Origin: UBA12087 sp964370815
GTDB taxonomy: Bacteria; Chloroflexota; Anaerolineae; Anaerolineales; Villigracilaceae
Assembly (NCBI GenBank): GCA_964370815.1
Contig: CAYJKQ010000001.1
Location: 248,001-312,000 of the forward strand
Length of the DNA: 64,000 nucleotides
Direction of reading: 5' to 3'
A model generated the notes under the pieces. That model ran no database searches and was not told the origin of the DNA. It saw nothing but the letters and a program-made list of their open reading frames with translations. A program made the translations under genes and the position numbers. This document shows positions 8,493 to 17,883 of this stretch, piece after piece. How positions within the stretch are numbered: position 1 is the first letter of the stretch; each line of letters begins with the position of its first letter.

Positions 8493-9713
8493 TTACGGCC
8501 AGATCTTGAGTGGAGGATATTCGCCAGCATGATATTCATAAACAGCAATCACTGGGTTTGCGCAGTCTCCGGTGGGGCTGCATGTTAGGACGCCTGTCAG
8601 ACCTTGGAAATCTTTAGTAGCATACATGGCATCACGTAGAGCTTGTCGTGGAATATGTAGCGTTCCATCAGCATCTTGAACAGCAACCTTCTCGATGGCA
8701 TTCATAACTATCCACATTGCATCATAGGCATGAGCGTGGAAAATGCTGACAGGATCTGAACCGAACATTTCCATGTATTTTGGAAGGAAGTAATCATTGT
8801 ATTTTGCACTGAATGCAGATAGGTCGGGGCTGGATACGAACAAACCTTCAACTGCATCGCCAGCGCCTGAAGAGACGTCAGGTGAGAACATGCCATCTGC
8901 ACCCATCAAGTAGGTGTTTTCAAGACCTGTGGTTTCCTTAGCCTGGCGAGTGATCAGACTCCCGGCTTTAACAAAAATCGGGTAGTAGATCAATTCAGGA
9001 CCAGCAGGTGCCAAGCTAGTAAGAACAGACTTGAAATCAGTCTGGTTCGGATCAACAGCTTCTTGACCAGTGATGGTTCCACCTAATTTCTTGAAGTTAT
9101 CAGCAAATACATTGGCGAGGCTTTCGGCATAGATTGAACCATCGTGGATTGTTGCTGCTTTGGTAACTTTAAGGAATTCCACAGCAAAATTAGCAGCAGC
9201 AAGACCCTGGATGGCATCACTGTGCGCTGTACGCAAAAAGCCAGGCCAGTTATTAGGATTACCAGCAATGGTTAGTTCAGGAGCAGTGTTTGAAGCAGAA
9301 ATCATGACGAGGCCAGCTTGGGAAATCAATGGCGCGGCAACGCGGGCTGCACTTGAGCAAGATGTGCCGATAATGGCAACCAATGAAGTGTCAGCAGCGA
9401 GTTTGGTGCCGACTGCTTGACCGCCTTCTGCGGAGCAACCATCATCTTCTGCTTTTAATTGAATATCATGGCCGAGCAATGGACCCTTTTCAGCGATGGC
9501 GATCTCGACACCATATTGGGAGTCGAGACCCAGGGTGGCATCTGGTCCTGTAATAACCAATGCGGAAGCAATAGCAATCGGGTCGCCAGGAGCAATTGTA
9601 ACGCAACCAATCGCATCGGTGCATACATATGTAGATGCTTTGGGACCACAAGCTGATAGAACCATTGTGGCTAGAATTAAAGCTGAAAAAACAATTAACA
9701 AACGTTTAGACAT
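8493..9713 (-). CDS. livK: Branched-chain amino-acid ABC substrate-binding lipoprotein LivK
   Basis: 406 aa. A lipoprotein signal peptide with a hydrophobic core and lipobox LSAC puts the lipidated cysteine at residue 22. The mature part is a periplasmic-binding-protein type I fold: PIAIASALVITGPDATLG, LKAEDDGCSAEGGQAVGTKLA, VIGTSCSSAARVAAPL and ISASNTAPELT are Leu/Ile/Val-binding protein signatures. It captures the ligand outside the membrane and hands it to LivHM. An extended GAGGAGG ribosome site precedes the start, and a near-consensus promoter lies about 140 bp upstream. Confidence 0.95.
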   Translation of the reverse strand: MSKRLLIVFSALILATMVLSACGPKASTYVCTDAIGCVTIAPGDPIAIASALVITGPDATLGLDSQYGVEIAIAEKGPLLGHDIQLKAEDDGCSAEGGQAVGTKLAADTSLVAIIGTSCSSAARVAAPLISQAGLVMISASNTAPELTIAGNPNNWPGFLRTAHSDAIQGLAAANFAVEFLKVTKAATIHDGSIYAESLANVFADNFKKLGGTITGQEAVDPNQTDFKSVLTSLAPAGPELIYYPIFVKAGSLITRQAKETTGLENTYLMGADGMFSPDVSSGAGDAVEGLFVSSPDLSAFSAKYNDYFLPKYMEMFGSDPVSIFHAHAYDAMWIVMNAIEKVAVQDADGTLHIPRQALRDAMYATKDFQGLTGVLTCSPTGDCANPVIAVYEYHAGEYPPLKIWP

Positions 9714-9855
9714 ACTTCTTCCTCCTCTAGGAATAAAAAAAATTGACTTTTGTTGGTGTTACAGGTTGATTGTAATTTATTAGCGGAAGATATCACCTCC
9801 GTTCAGATTCTTTTTATTTCAAAGAAGAAATTAATGAGAATGTGCAATTCAGTTC

Positions 9856-9884
9856 ATATTACAATAGATTAATACTATAGTCAA
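9856..9884 (-). promoter_or_regulatory. Sigma70-type promoter of the liv operon
   Basis: On the minus strand TTGACT (9884-9879) and TAATAT (9861-9856) are separated by exactly 17 bp, about 140 bp upstream of livK. No other gene starts on this strand nearby. Confidence 0.7.
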
Positions 9885-10282
9885 GCTTTGAATTGGGTAA
9901 TTTCACACAATATGCTTATATATGGATAAAATTAATTATTCCCCTTATTTGTTGATGGATTTCCAGCTAGCCATTGAATTAAAAAATGCATCGATCCCAC
10001 CCACGCCAATGAAGTGCTGAGGCATAATTTGCATGAAAAAACCGCTAGCAAGGAAGAAAGAAAGAAGAAGATGTGCAATATCCAGAAAAAGAGGTATATA
10101 TTGCATCTGCGCTGGCAATCCCCACCAAACCACCAATCTCCTACCAACCGACCTGCTAAAGATCGTCCGAAGGAAGAAAAATTAAAGAAATCGGTTAAAC
10201 AAGTGCGCTAATAGAGAGACCTGATATCCATCCTTTTAAGAGTAGAATCCATTTTTTGGATTTAGTATTTTCTTAAATAAAA
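9885..10282. other. Intergenic region, no supported gene
   Basis: About 400 bp between the liv promoter and the M23 peptidase stop. Short open frames exist on both strands (a Lys-rich one on plus near 10014-10211, a hydrophobic one on minus near 9945-10136). They start at GTG/TTG without a convincing ribosome site and share no recognisable motif, so neither is called. Confidence 0.5.
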
Positions 10283-11704
10283 TCATGGATGAGGGTAAGT
10301 TTTTTCCAGCCAATCCATCGGATCCACTTGAATACCATTAACCCATATTTCCCAGTGGAGATGCGCCCCTGTAACACGACCTGTGCCTCCAACCAATCCG
10401 ATTACCTGTCCAGTATCAACGAAATCGTCTTGCGCAACTTTGATTTCTGACTGATGCCAGAAACCTGAATAAACACCCCATCCATGATCAATTATTGTTG
10501 CATTCCCTCGCACAGTCAAGTAACCCGCAAAAACAACAATCCCGGGAGCGGGTGAAGTAATAGGTAATCCGTTTCCACCACCAAAATCCAACCCGGAATG
10601 GAACCCGAATATTTCCAAATCTGTTCCAATCCCTTTATATGTTCGTCGATTTCCAAATTTTGATGTGAAATAACCTGTGGACTCATATTGGATAGCAGGA
10701 CTATTGAAAGGTCCATTTAAATAACTTTCCGGATTAACTTTGCTTGTAATGGACAGCACAAAATCCTCTTCGGGTTTCGTAACTGCAGGATCAATCGATT
10801 CAGGATCAACGAAGAGTATCTCGGATGGGTAGTTACCAGTTTGGATGAGTATCATCTGTTCAAACGATTGAATACTTCCATCTGGCAGGATCGCGTCCAA
10901 ACGCAGAGGATACAATCCCGGGTTAGTAAGGGCATGGATACCTTGCAGGGAAATATATGAATTATTTTCAAGGGGGAAAAAATGTAGCTCCTGATCGACC
11001 AGAGTCCCATTAAGATTAATTTCCTGTAATGTTTTTACTTGGATCTGTGCTGTTTTTCCCTGCGTTATTGGTAGAGGGTCAACCTTTACAGTGCTGAAAA
11101 TAGAAGGCAAACCTGTCTGAGTTGTATTATTATTTGCACTGGGAGTATACAAGACATCCCCGGGTATTGCTTCCCAGGTGTTGGTCAGATAGTTGACTTC
11201 TGTAATTGTCCAAGGATCAGTATTATCTAAAATGGAGCGCTCAAGAAGGGTTTCTTCAGATCCGAGAGTAATTCTGCCAGTCCATGCTGGTTTTTCTGGA
11301 TCCTGAATAATGATCAGATTGGCACCGGCATAAAATTCAGTAGGACTAATGATGTGATTTAGTTTTCTTAGTTGAACAATCGGGACACGGTATTGACGCG
11401 ACAAACTTCGTTGCGATTCTCCGAAAGAAACGATTCGGGAAGCCAAAACACCATCAATACCATCCAGCCCGGGAATTAGAAGTTCATCACCCGGAAATAA
11501 TTGATCTGGGTTGATAATATTATTGGCGGCCATAATATCTTCTAAGCTGATATTAAAAATAACCGCGATTTCTAATAATGAATCTCCTTGGCTTACAATA
11601 TAAATAGGACCTGTGGGGGGATTATCTGTTTGCGCATGAGCATCCGTGAAGCAGAATGAAATAACTGTCACAAGAATGGAAATAATGATTCTTTTAGATT
11701 TCAT
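10283..11704 (-). CDS. LysM-domain M23 family metallopeptidase
   Basis: The start at 11704 (MKSKRIIISILV) overlaps the DUF192 stop by 11 bp and gives 473 aa; a start 7 codons earlier is less natural. A signal peptide ends near AHA. A LysM domain follows (YIVSQGDSLLEIAVIFNIS... LFPGDELLIPG), then a second LysM-like repeat with FGESQRSLSRQYRV. The C-terminus is an M23 lysostaphin-type domain with FHSGLDFGG, then GAHLHWEIWVNG, carrying the zinc ligands H, D and HxH. It probably cleaves or remodels envelope peptidoglycan or cross-links outside the membrane. All motif residues needed for activity are visible. Confidence 0.9.
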   Translation of the reverse strand: MKSKRIIISILVTVISFCFTDAHAQTDNPPTGPIYIVSQGDSLLEIAVIFNISLEDIMAANNIINPDQLFPGDELLIPGLDGIDGVLASRIVSFGESQRSLSRQYRVPIVQLRKLNHIISPTEFYAGANLIIIQDPEKPAWTGRITLGSEETLLERSILDNTDPWTITEVNYLTNTWEAIPGDVLYTPSANNNTTQTGLPSIFSTVKVDPLPITQGKTAQIQVKTLQEINLNGTLVDQELHFFPLENNSYISLQGIHALTNPGLYPLRLDAILPDGSIQSFEQMILIQTGNYPSEILFVDPESIDPAVTKPEEDFVLSITSKVNPESYLNGPFNSPAIQYESTGYFTSKFGNRRTYKGIGTDLEIFGFHSGLDFGGGNGLPITSPAPGIVVFAGYLTVRGNATIIDHGWGVYSGFWHQSEIKVAQDDFVDTGQVIGLVGGTGRVTGAHLHWEIWVNGIQVDPMDWLEKTYPHP

Positions 11705-12065
11705 TAAAAGAAACCTTATCCCCAATTTTAAATTCTGATATCCGGTCTGGGTGGATTTCTAAAGTGTACATTGCAGGACGAACTGGGAAATATGCAAGGT
11801 GCCAGGATTTTGCGAGAATTTTATCCACAACTGATAGACCTGAATCTATCCAAATTACTGCCAGATCCATAAAAACTGAGAGCATATGGATTGATGAATC
11901 AGTTTTGCTTTCACGATTTTGAACCAGAAGCAATCCTTCATCAAGTGCAATATTATGACGAAACATAAATCCTAGCAATCGACAGAAGAAGGTATCGCAA
12001 TATCTCGCTAGGATCGGGTTTTTAAGGGGTTGGTTGTTAACGAATATTTCTATTTTCGGTTGCAT
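11694..12065 (-). CDS. DUF192 family protein
   Basis: 123 aa. The sequence shows the DUF192 pattern: an N-terminal strand, a segment ending in RLLGFMFRHNIALDEGLLL, then IHMLSVFMDLAVIWIDSGLSVVD, then LAYFPVRPAMYTLEI. DUF192 domains are small beta-rich proteins of unproven function, often secreted. Here there is no signal peptide. Its stop overlaps the start of the LysM-M23 gene, so the two are translationally coupled, which suggests an envelope connection. Confidence 0.82.
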   Translation of the reverse strand: MQPKIEIFVNNQPLKNPILARYCDTFFCRLLGFMFRHNIALDEGLLLVQNRESKTDSSIHMLSVFMDLAVIWIDSGLSVVDKILAKSWHLAYFPVRPAMYTLEIHPDRISEFKIGDKVSFNEI

Positions 12066-12113
12066 GGAGGAAGGTTCTATACAAAATATGGGTATATTTG
12101 GAGATTATAAGGA

Positions 12114-12518
12114 CTAATTGCTATCTAATTTAGTCTTGCGTAAAAAGACAGATTCGATACTATCCAGTAATTCTTGCGGGCTAAATGGTTTGGAAATGTA
12201 ATCGTCTACCTTGGCTATGTGCAAGCCTAATACCCTGTCGATACTTTGGGCTTTGGCGGTAACAACGATCACAGGGGTATTTTGTGTTGCTTCATCAGAT
12301 TTTATCTGTTGGTAAACCTCCCAACCATCCATTTCAGGCATCATAAGATCTAGAAGTACCAGGTCTGGTTTTTCCTTACGAATTATTTCTAAACCTGAAG
12401 CCCCTCTACTAGCTCCTAAAACTTCGAAGCCCCTTCGAGTCAATATTAATCGGATGAGATCGACCATATCCTCGTCGTCTTCAATACATAAAATTCTCTT
12501 TTTTAAAATATCTGACAT
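12114..12518 (-). CDS. Stand-alone CheY-like response regulator receiver
   Basis: 134 aa, a single receiver domain. The acidic pocket is EDDED near residues 13-17, the phospho-acceptor Asp lies in LVLLDLMMPEMDGWEVY, the switch Thr is in VIVVTAKAQ and the conserved Lys in DDYISKPFSPQELL. No output domain is attached, so it must act through partner proteins. It lies 48 bp upstream of the DUF192 gene on the same strand and diverges from ftsH. Confidence 0.9.
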   Translation of the reverse strand: MSDILKKRILCIEDDEDMVDLIRLILTRRGFEVLGASRGASGLEIIRKEKPDLVLLDLMMPEMDGWEVYQQIKSDEATQNTPVIVVTAKAQSIDRVLGLHIAKVDDYISKPFSPQELLDSIESVFLRKTKLDSN

Positions 12519-12658
12519 GGCATCTCACTTGAATAATCAAAGTTTACCATAATTATTGTTTAGATGATGCAACCGATAGAGTCATAATTCGGTTAATTAA
12601 GAATATATTAGAAGTTTATATAAGATATTATGGCGGTCTGGTTATATCTATCATAGGT

Positions 12659-12667
12659 TGGTATAAT
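12659..12667 (+). promoter_or_regulatory. Extended -10 promoter element of ftsH
   Basis: TGGTATAAT, an extended -10 (TGn plus consensus TATAAT), lies 24 bp upstream of the GTG start. The -35 region is poor (TGGTTA at 17-bp spacing), which fits extended -10 promoters. Confidence 0.55.
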
Positions 12668-12691
12668 CTTATCTAATATCAGGAGGCTTCT

Positions 12692-14563
12692 GTGAATACT
12701 CGTAACCAGTCATATTTAATCTACTTTCTGCTTTTTATCGCCATTGCTTCGATGCTATTTTTTAGCCTTAATTCGCAGGGAGATTCTCAAAAAATACTAA
12801 CGTTGAACGAACTCGCCACACAATTAGAGGATGGAAATTCAATTGCAAGATTGGTTGTGGCAGAAGATAACACCGTAAAAGTGATCTTCCGTGATGATAC
12901 CAAGATTGAACAAACCACACGGAAAGAGCCAGAAACCACATTGATCGAACAACTGATCAATTTAGGCGTTTCTCCATCCAAGCTAACGTCAAATAATGTA
13001 AAAATTGAAGTTCAGGCACCAAGCCCCTGGGTAGGGATTATGACTCTAGCCGGCTATGTTTTGCCATTCCTTTTATTAGCGGGTTTATTCTGGTTCATAT
13101 TCAGACAAGCACAGGGTTCTAACAATGCTGCCGCAGCTTTTGGGAAGTCAAAAGCCAGAATGTTCACCGGTGATCATCCAACAGTAACATTTGAAGATGT
13201 GGCAGGTGTGGAAGAAGCGAAAGAAGAACTGAAGGAAGTAGTTGAGTTCTTGAAGGAACCTGAAAAATTTATTGCACTGGGTGCACGAATTCCAAAAGGT
13301 GTTTTACTTGTAGGTCCTCCTGGAACAGGAAAGACACTCATGGCGAAAGCTGTATCCGGAGAGGCCAGTGTGCCTTTCTTCTCTATATCCGGATCTGAAT
13401 TCGTTGAAATGTTCGTTGGTGTTGGTGCTAGTCGAGTGCGTGATTTATTTGAACAGGCAAAGCGTCATTCACCCTGTATTGTATTTGTGGACGAAATCGA
13501 TGCTGTCGGTCGACAACGTGGAGCTGGTTTAGGTGGCTCACATGATGAGCGCGAGCAGACATTAAACCAAATACTTGTGGAGATGGATGGATTTGATACC
13601 GATACCAACGTAATCATTATTGCAGCTACGAATAGACCTGATATCTTGGATCCTGCCCTATTGCGACCCGGTCGTTTCGATCGTAGAGTAACACTTGATC
13701 GACCTGATATGAGAGGTAGAGAGGCAATTCTAAAAGTGCATGCCAAAGGAAAACCACTCGAAGCTGAGGTAGATCTGGGAGTATTGGCACGTTCTACGCC
13801 TGGATTTGTAGGAGCAGACCTGGAAAACACGGTTAATGAAGCAGCTATTTTAGCTGCAAGACGTAATAAGAAAGCCATAGGTCAATCGGAATTTGAAGAA
13901 GCAATTGAGCGTGTTATAGCTGGTCCAGAACGTAAGAGTCGCTTGATTAGTGAAGAAGAGAAACGTGTGGTTGCTTATCATGAAGCAGGTCATGCCATTG
14001 TCATGAATGTGATCCCTGAAGCGAATACCGTACAGAAAGTTTCAATTATCTCTCGCGGCCAGATGGGAGGCTATACCCTTGCCCTTCCCACTGATGATAG
14101 TATGCTGATCTCACGCAAGAAATTATTAGCCGAGCTAGTTGGTTTGCTTGGAGGACGTGTAGCTGAGGAACTGGTTTTTAATGATATTACATCTGGCGCT
14201 TCAAATGATATAGAGAGGGTTACGAAAATTGCAAGAACCATGGTTACGCGATGGGGAATGAGCAGTGAAATGGGTCCAATGGTCTACGGGCAGAAAGAAG
14301 AAATGATCTTCCTCGGTCGCGAAATCTCTGAACAGAGAGATTATTCAGAAGCGATCGCAGTAAAAATCGACGAGGAAGTACGGAAATTAGTGAATGATTC
14401 GTATTTGAGAACTCGGGAGATTTTAACAACCTATCGAGATAAATTGGAAGAAGTTGCACAGCGTTTGTTACAGGTAGAAACCCTTAATCGGGAAGAATTC
14501 GAAGCAATATTTCCTCCTCCTGATCCCAAGAAAAGTGGGACTCCTGAAATACTAACAAAGTAG
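12692..14563 (+). CDS. ftsH: ATP-dependent zinc metalloprotease FtsH
   Basis: 623 aa from a GTG start with AGGAGG 5 bp upstream. There are two membrane segments (about residues 8-26 and 112-137) around a small extracytoplasmic domain. Then comes the AAA module: Walker A GPPGTGKT at 208-215, Walker B IVFVDEIDAVG, second region of homology ATNRPDILDPALLRPGRFDRR. The zinc site HEAGH is at 430-434. It forms membrane hexamers that degrade unstable membrane and cytosolic proteins. It is a single-gene unit with its own terminator. All active-site elements are present. Confidence 0.98.
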   Translation: MNTRNQSYLIYFLLFIAIASMLFFSLNSQGDSQKILTLNELATQLEDGNSIARLVVAEDNTVKVIFRDDTKIEQTTRKEPETTLIEQLINLGVSPSKLTSNNVKIEVQAPSPWVGIMTLAGYVLPFLLLAGLFWFIFRQAQGSNNAAAAFGKSKARMFTGDHPTVTFEDVAGVEEAKEELKEVVEFLKEPEKFIALGARIPKGVLLVGPPGTGKTLMAKAVSGEASVPFFSISGSEFVEMFVGVGASRVRDLFEQAKRHSPCIVFVDEIDAVGRQRGAGLGGSHDEREQTLNQILVEMDGFDTDTNVIIIAATNRPDILDPALLRPGRFDRRVTLDRPDMRGREAILKVHAKGKPLEAEVDLGVLARSTPGFVGADLENTVNEAAILAARRNKKAIGQSEFEEAIERVIAGPERKSRLISEEEKRVVAYHEAGHAIVMNVIPEANTVQKVSIISRGQMGGYTLALPTDDSMLISRKKLLAELVGLLGGRVAEELVFNDITSGASNDIERVTKIARTMVTRWGMSSEMGPMVYGQKEEMIFLGREISEQRDYSEAIAVKIDEEVRKLVNDSYLRTREILTTYRDKLEEVAQRLLQVETLNREEFEAIFPPPDPKKSGTPEILTK

Positions 14564-14570
14564 TTCAATA

Positions 14571-14604
14571 AAAAGCATCCCATCGCAATGACGGGATGCT
14601 TTTT
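14571..14604. terminator. Bidirectional intrinsic terminator (ftsH / acyl-CoA ligase)
   Basis: An 11-bp stem (AAAAGCATCCC ... GGGATGCTTTT) with an 11-nt loop and T-rich flanks on both strands. It sits between the convergent ftsH and acyl-CoA ligase stops and can serve both. Confidence 0.9.
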
Positions 14605-14625
14605 ATTGATTGAACACCTAATTAA

Positions 14626-16308
14626 TCAGGATTCAGCTTCTTTGTGTTGGCGAACTAGTTCTCGTCTTAATATTTTCCCAACGGTTGTTTTTGGTAATTC
14701 AGTTCGATATTCAATATGTGTGGGGACTTTATACGCAGCTAACCGTTCTTTACACCAGGCTTTTACCTCATCGTCGGTAAGGGTTTCACCGGGTTTTATC
14801 ACTATCCAGGCTTTTACAGTTTCTCCTCGATAGGGATCTGGTATTCCAGCCACACCTGCTTCTAAAATTTTCGGGTTTGCCGAGAGGGCTTCTTCTACTT
14901 CACGTGGCCAAACTTGATATCCACCTGGTTTTATTAATTCTTTCTTTCGATCTACAATATAAAAGTAACCATCCTCATCCATCCGGGCGATATCACCTGT
15001 ATATAACCAACCATCCTGTAAAGCATTTGAAGTTTCAGTCGGCATGTTATGGTAACCCTTCATAACTTGTGGGCCTTTTATGACCAATTCACCAATCTCT
15101 CCTATCGGCAGAACGGTTTTTCCATCATCGAGGCTGACAATGCGGCTATCGACATCCGACAAAGGCAAACCAATGGATCCGGTCCGATTCTCACCCATTA
15201 AGGGGTTGCAGTGTGTAGCTGTTGGGGCTTCTGAAAGTCCGAAGCCTTCGAATAATTTTCCCCCACTCAACGCTTCCCATCGTTCCTTGGTTTCACGCAT
15301 CAGCGGGGCAGAGCCTGAAAGGCATGCTCTGATAGAAGAGAGATTATATTTTCCAGAAATAACATCTGGATGGTTGTTTAGTGCAGTATAAAGTGTTGGT
15401 ACTCCTGGGAAAATAGTTGGTGAATATTTTTTAATATTTTCCAGGACATCGTGCAGGTCGCGCACATTAGGGATCATAATCATTGTAGATGCAGAAGCTA
15501 ATGCAAAGTTCATCCCAGCAACCATACCATAAACATGGAAGAGGGGAATTCCCATCAGAACAATCTCTCCGCCTTCTCTCAGATCTGTCATCCATTTCTT
15601 GATTTGAAGGGTGTTTGCAACTAGGTTGCGGTGCATTGCAACTGCTGCCTTTGATATACCTGTTGTTCCTCCGCTATATTGGAATAGGGCTGTATCGTCT
15701 GGAGATATTTTTAGGATGGGGCGATCTTCTATTGTAAATTTTGACAAAAGATCTTGAAACCATATATCACCTGAATCCAGAGTTACTCTGAAACCGCCTT
15801 TTTTCTCTTTCACGAGGGTAAAGAGAACTCGCATAAGGGGAGATAATGTCTCTTTAATATTTGAAACGATCAGAGTCTTGATTTTTGTTTTTGGCTGGGC
15901 TTCCTTAATTGTTTTATAAAAATTACTCATTACAAACATTATTTCAATGCCAGCATCATTAGCTTGGTGTTCTATTTCAGGCGGAGTATACAGCGGGTTG
16001 GTAGCCACAACGACACCACCTGCTTTTAAAATTCCATAATAGACCATGACAAATTGAGGTGTGTTAGGCATGAAAATTCCAACCCGATCACCTTTTTTAA
16101 CCCCAAGTGATTTAACTGCTGCAGCAATTCGATCTGTAAGATCATTCATTTCCCGATAAGAAATTTCTGCACCTTTAAATATAGTGCATGCTCTATCCGG
16201 AAATTTACGCGCTGATTCTTCCAAGAAGAAGAAAAGTGGTTCCGCAGGGTAATCTATTGAAACAGGTACTCCTTTATCGTAATTCTTTAACCAAGGTTTT
16301 TCAGACAT
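14626..16308 (-). CDS. fadD: Long-chain fatty acid--CoA ligase
   Basis: 560 aa, normal FadD length. The AMP-binding motif is FQYSGGTTGISKAAVAMHRNL; FEGFGLSEAPTATHCNP and YTGDIARMDEDGYFYIVDRKKELIKPGGYQVWPREVE are the other core motifs. The C-terminal lysine region LPKTTVGKILRREL is present. It activates a fatty acid with ATP and CoA through an acyl-adenylate, for degradation or lipid synthesis. No fatty-acid degradation genes are adjacent. The gene stands alone on the minus strand and shares the terminator with ftsH. Confidence 0.93.
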   Translation of the reverse strand: MSEKPWLKNYDKGVPVSIDYPAEPLFFFLEESARKFPDRACTIFKGAEISYREMNDLTDRIAAAVKSLGVKKGDRVGIFMPNTPQFVMVYYGILKAGGVVVATNPLYTPPEIEHQANDAGIEIMFVMSNFYKTIKEAQPKTKIKTLIVSNIKETLSPLMRVLFTLVKEKKGGFRVTLDSGDIWFQDLLSKFTIEDRPILKISPDDTALFQYSGGTTGISKAAVAMHRNLVANTLQIKKWMTDLREGGEIVLMGIPLFHVYGMVAGMNFALASASTMIMIPNVRDLHDVLENIKKYSPTIFPGVPTLYTALNNHPDVISGKYNLSSIRACLSGSAPLMRETKERWEALSGGKLFEGFGLSEAPTATHCNPLMGENRTGSIGLPLSDVDSRIVSLDDGKTVLPIGEIGELVIKGPQVMKGYHNMPTETSNALQDGWLYTGDIARMDEDGYFYIVDRKKELIKPGGYQVWPREVEEALSANPKILEAGVAGIPDPYRGETVKAWIVIKPGETLTDDEVKAWCKERLAAYKVPTHIEYRTELPKTTVGKILRRELVRQHKEAES

Positions 16309-16436
16309 AAGTCATCTCCTCCTCAAGAGAATTGCATATTGAAAATTGAAATGGGGAATAACACCTCGTATATTAGTATAGAGGAGAAAATCCTAAAAGT
16401 CAATTAGGAATCGTAACTTTATTGTTGTAAATGTGT

Positions 16437-17381
16437 TTAATATCGTTTGAGAAAAAACATAAGGAGATCTTTTATGTCTGAGATCTTTTGCTCTGAAATA
16501 TTGAACCAATGGATATTGGTATCAGTGGTTTTAAACCAATTTGCCTGCCTTCGCACAAAAATTCGAGTTTTCTTTTTGATGTCTTTAATTGCCTGTTCTA
16601 CTGATACATCCCCAAAAATGACTTTTACACATTCACGATAACCGATAGCAGACAATGATGGTAATTCAGGTGAATACCCCAATTCAAGAAGTGTTTTTAC
16701 CTCATAGATAAGTCCATCAGCGAACATCTTCTCTATGCGTAAATCTATTCGCTCATACAATTCAACACGCGGTCTATCCAAACCAATTGTGATCAGCCTG
16801 TATGGGGAGATGTTTTTTTTCCTTTGGGACGAAAATCGTTCTCCGGAACTAAATATAACTTCGAGTGCGCGTATTGTGCGACGTACATTTCGAGAATCGA
16901 TCATTGATGCAGCTTCTGGATCCAGTTTATGCAAAGCGTCATGAAGAAACTCTTTTCCATTAATTTCTGCTATTTTTTCGAGTGTATTTCTTAAAATTGG
17001 ATTTGGAGGTGTTGAGGGAGGAGACCAGTTATATGCGACGGAGCGAATATATTGACCAGTTCCACCGACTAAAAAAGGAATATGATTTCTTTTGTGGATA
17101 TCCTCGATGGCAGCCTGTGCGTTCTTTTGAAAAATTGCTAGGTTCCAAGTATCATCTGGATTGGTGACGTTTATTAAATGGTGTTGCACTCGATCAAGTT
17201 CCGCTTTGGTCGGTTTTGCAGTCCCTATGTCCATTCCTCTATAGAAGGTTCTTGAATCTGCGGATATAATCTCTCCATTAAGTGTCTCAGCAAGATAAAT
17301 ACTCACTTCAGTTTTACCTACACATGTTGGACCAACAATGACAATCAGGGGATTGTCCATATCAGGAGATAACATTTTCAA
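16437..17381 (-). CDS. miaA: tRNA dimethylallyltransferase MiaA
   Basis: 314 aa. The P-loop is VIVGPTCVGKTEVS. Further family motifs are ISADSRTFYRGMDIGTAKP, HHLINVTNPDD, FLVGGTGQYIRSV and SAIGYRECVKVIFG. MiaA transfers an isopentenyl group to A37 of tRNAs reading UNN codons. The N-terminus overlaps the yraN stop; ATGs at 17381, 17375 and 17360 are all possible, the last being nearest the P-loop. The C-terminus (KKTRIFVRRQANWFK) is complete. Confidence 0.95.
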   Translation of the reverse strand: MKMLSPDMDNPLIVIVGPTCVGKTEVSIYLAETLNGEIISADSRTFYRGMDIGTAKPTKAELDRVQHHLINVTNPDDTWNLAIFQKNAQAAIEDIHKRNHIPFLVGGTGQYIRSVAYNWSPPSTPPNPILRNTLEKIAEINGKEFLHDALHKLDPEAASMIDSRNVRRTIRALEVIFSSGERFSSQRKKNISPYRLITIGLDRPRVELYERIDLRIEKMFADGLIYEVKTLLELGYSPELPSLSAIGYRECVKVIFGDVSVEQAIKDIKKKTRIFVRRQANWFKTTDTNIHWFNISEQKISDIKDLLMFFLKRY

Positions 17382-17727
17382 AGTGAACTATTTCAATGGG
17401 TTTAGATTGAGATTTGAGAATTGCTATGGCATCACATTGCCATGCTCCCAGGTAGTTACATTTTTGGATATAAAACATTGCAGATGCTTCCATGTGGTTT
17501 AATTTACGTGAATCGATAGATATTTCAGGATTTCCAAATGTAATATTTCCACGTGTTTTTACTTCAACAAATATCATCACTTGATCCAATGAAGCAAGAA
17601 TATCAATTTCTCCATAAGGGGTACGTATATTCCTTCCTAAGATTTCATAGCCTTTTTTTGAAAGGTAATTGGAAGCTTCTTGCTCTCCCCATTTACCGAG
17701 TTCTTGATTCTTGTTACCCATATTCAA
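17362..17727 (-). CDS. YraN family (UPF0102) endonuclease-like protein
   Basis: 121 aa. The signature GKWGEQEASNYLSKKGYEIL, then RNIRTPYGEIDILASLDQVMIFVEVKTRG, has the E...GEID...EVK arrangement of Holliday-junction-resolvase-like nucleases. The catalytic acidic and lysine residues are present. YraN function is unproven; the fold implies a nucleic-acid cleavage role. The gene overlaps miaA and opens this minus-strand pair. ATG at 17721 is an alternative start. Confidence 0.9.
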   Translation of the reverse strand: MNMGNKNQELGKWGEQEASNYLSKKGYEILGRNIRTPYGEIDILASLDQVMIFVEVKTRGNITFGNPEISIDSRKLNHMEASAMFYIQKCNYLGAWQCDAIAILKSQSKPIEIVHFENVIS

Positions 17728-17832
17728 GTCCTAAACGAAGATAAGTTCACAATATCAACGGAATTGTTTTGAATAAAATAAAAATACTCAATATCAATGC
17801 TAAGTTATTGCCGATGACATGTCAAGGTGAGG

Positions 17833-17838
17833 TATAAT
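17833..17838 (+). promoter_or_regulatory. Putative -10 box of the uncharacterised two-gene unit
   Basis: Perfect TATAAT 45 bp upstream of the chosen start at 17884. TTGCCG sits 19 bp further upstream as a weak -35. Confidence 0.45.
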
Positions 17839-17883
17839 TATTTAGCTAATTTTTCAGAAAAAAAATAGTAGATAAGGATGTTT

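Noticed and set aside
9945..10136. Hydrophobic minus-strand ORF (63 codons) in the same gap
   Set aside because: TTG start, no clear ribosome site, no recognisable family and it overlaps a competing ORF.
10014..10211. Lys-rich plus-strand ORF upstream of the liv promoter
   Set aside because: GTG start, no ribosome site, low-complexity basic composition and no homology pattern; equally good frames exist on the opposite strand.
13465..13878. 137-aa minus-strand ORF inside ftsH
   Set aside because: Antisense shadow of a conserved AAA domain with no independent motif.
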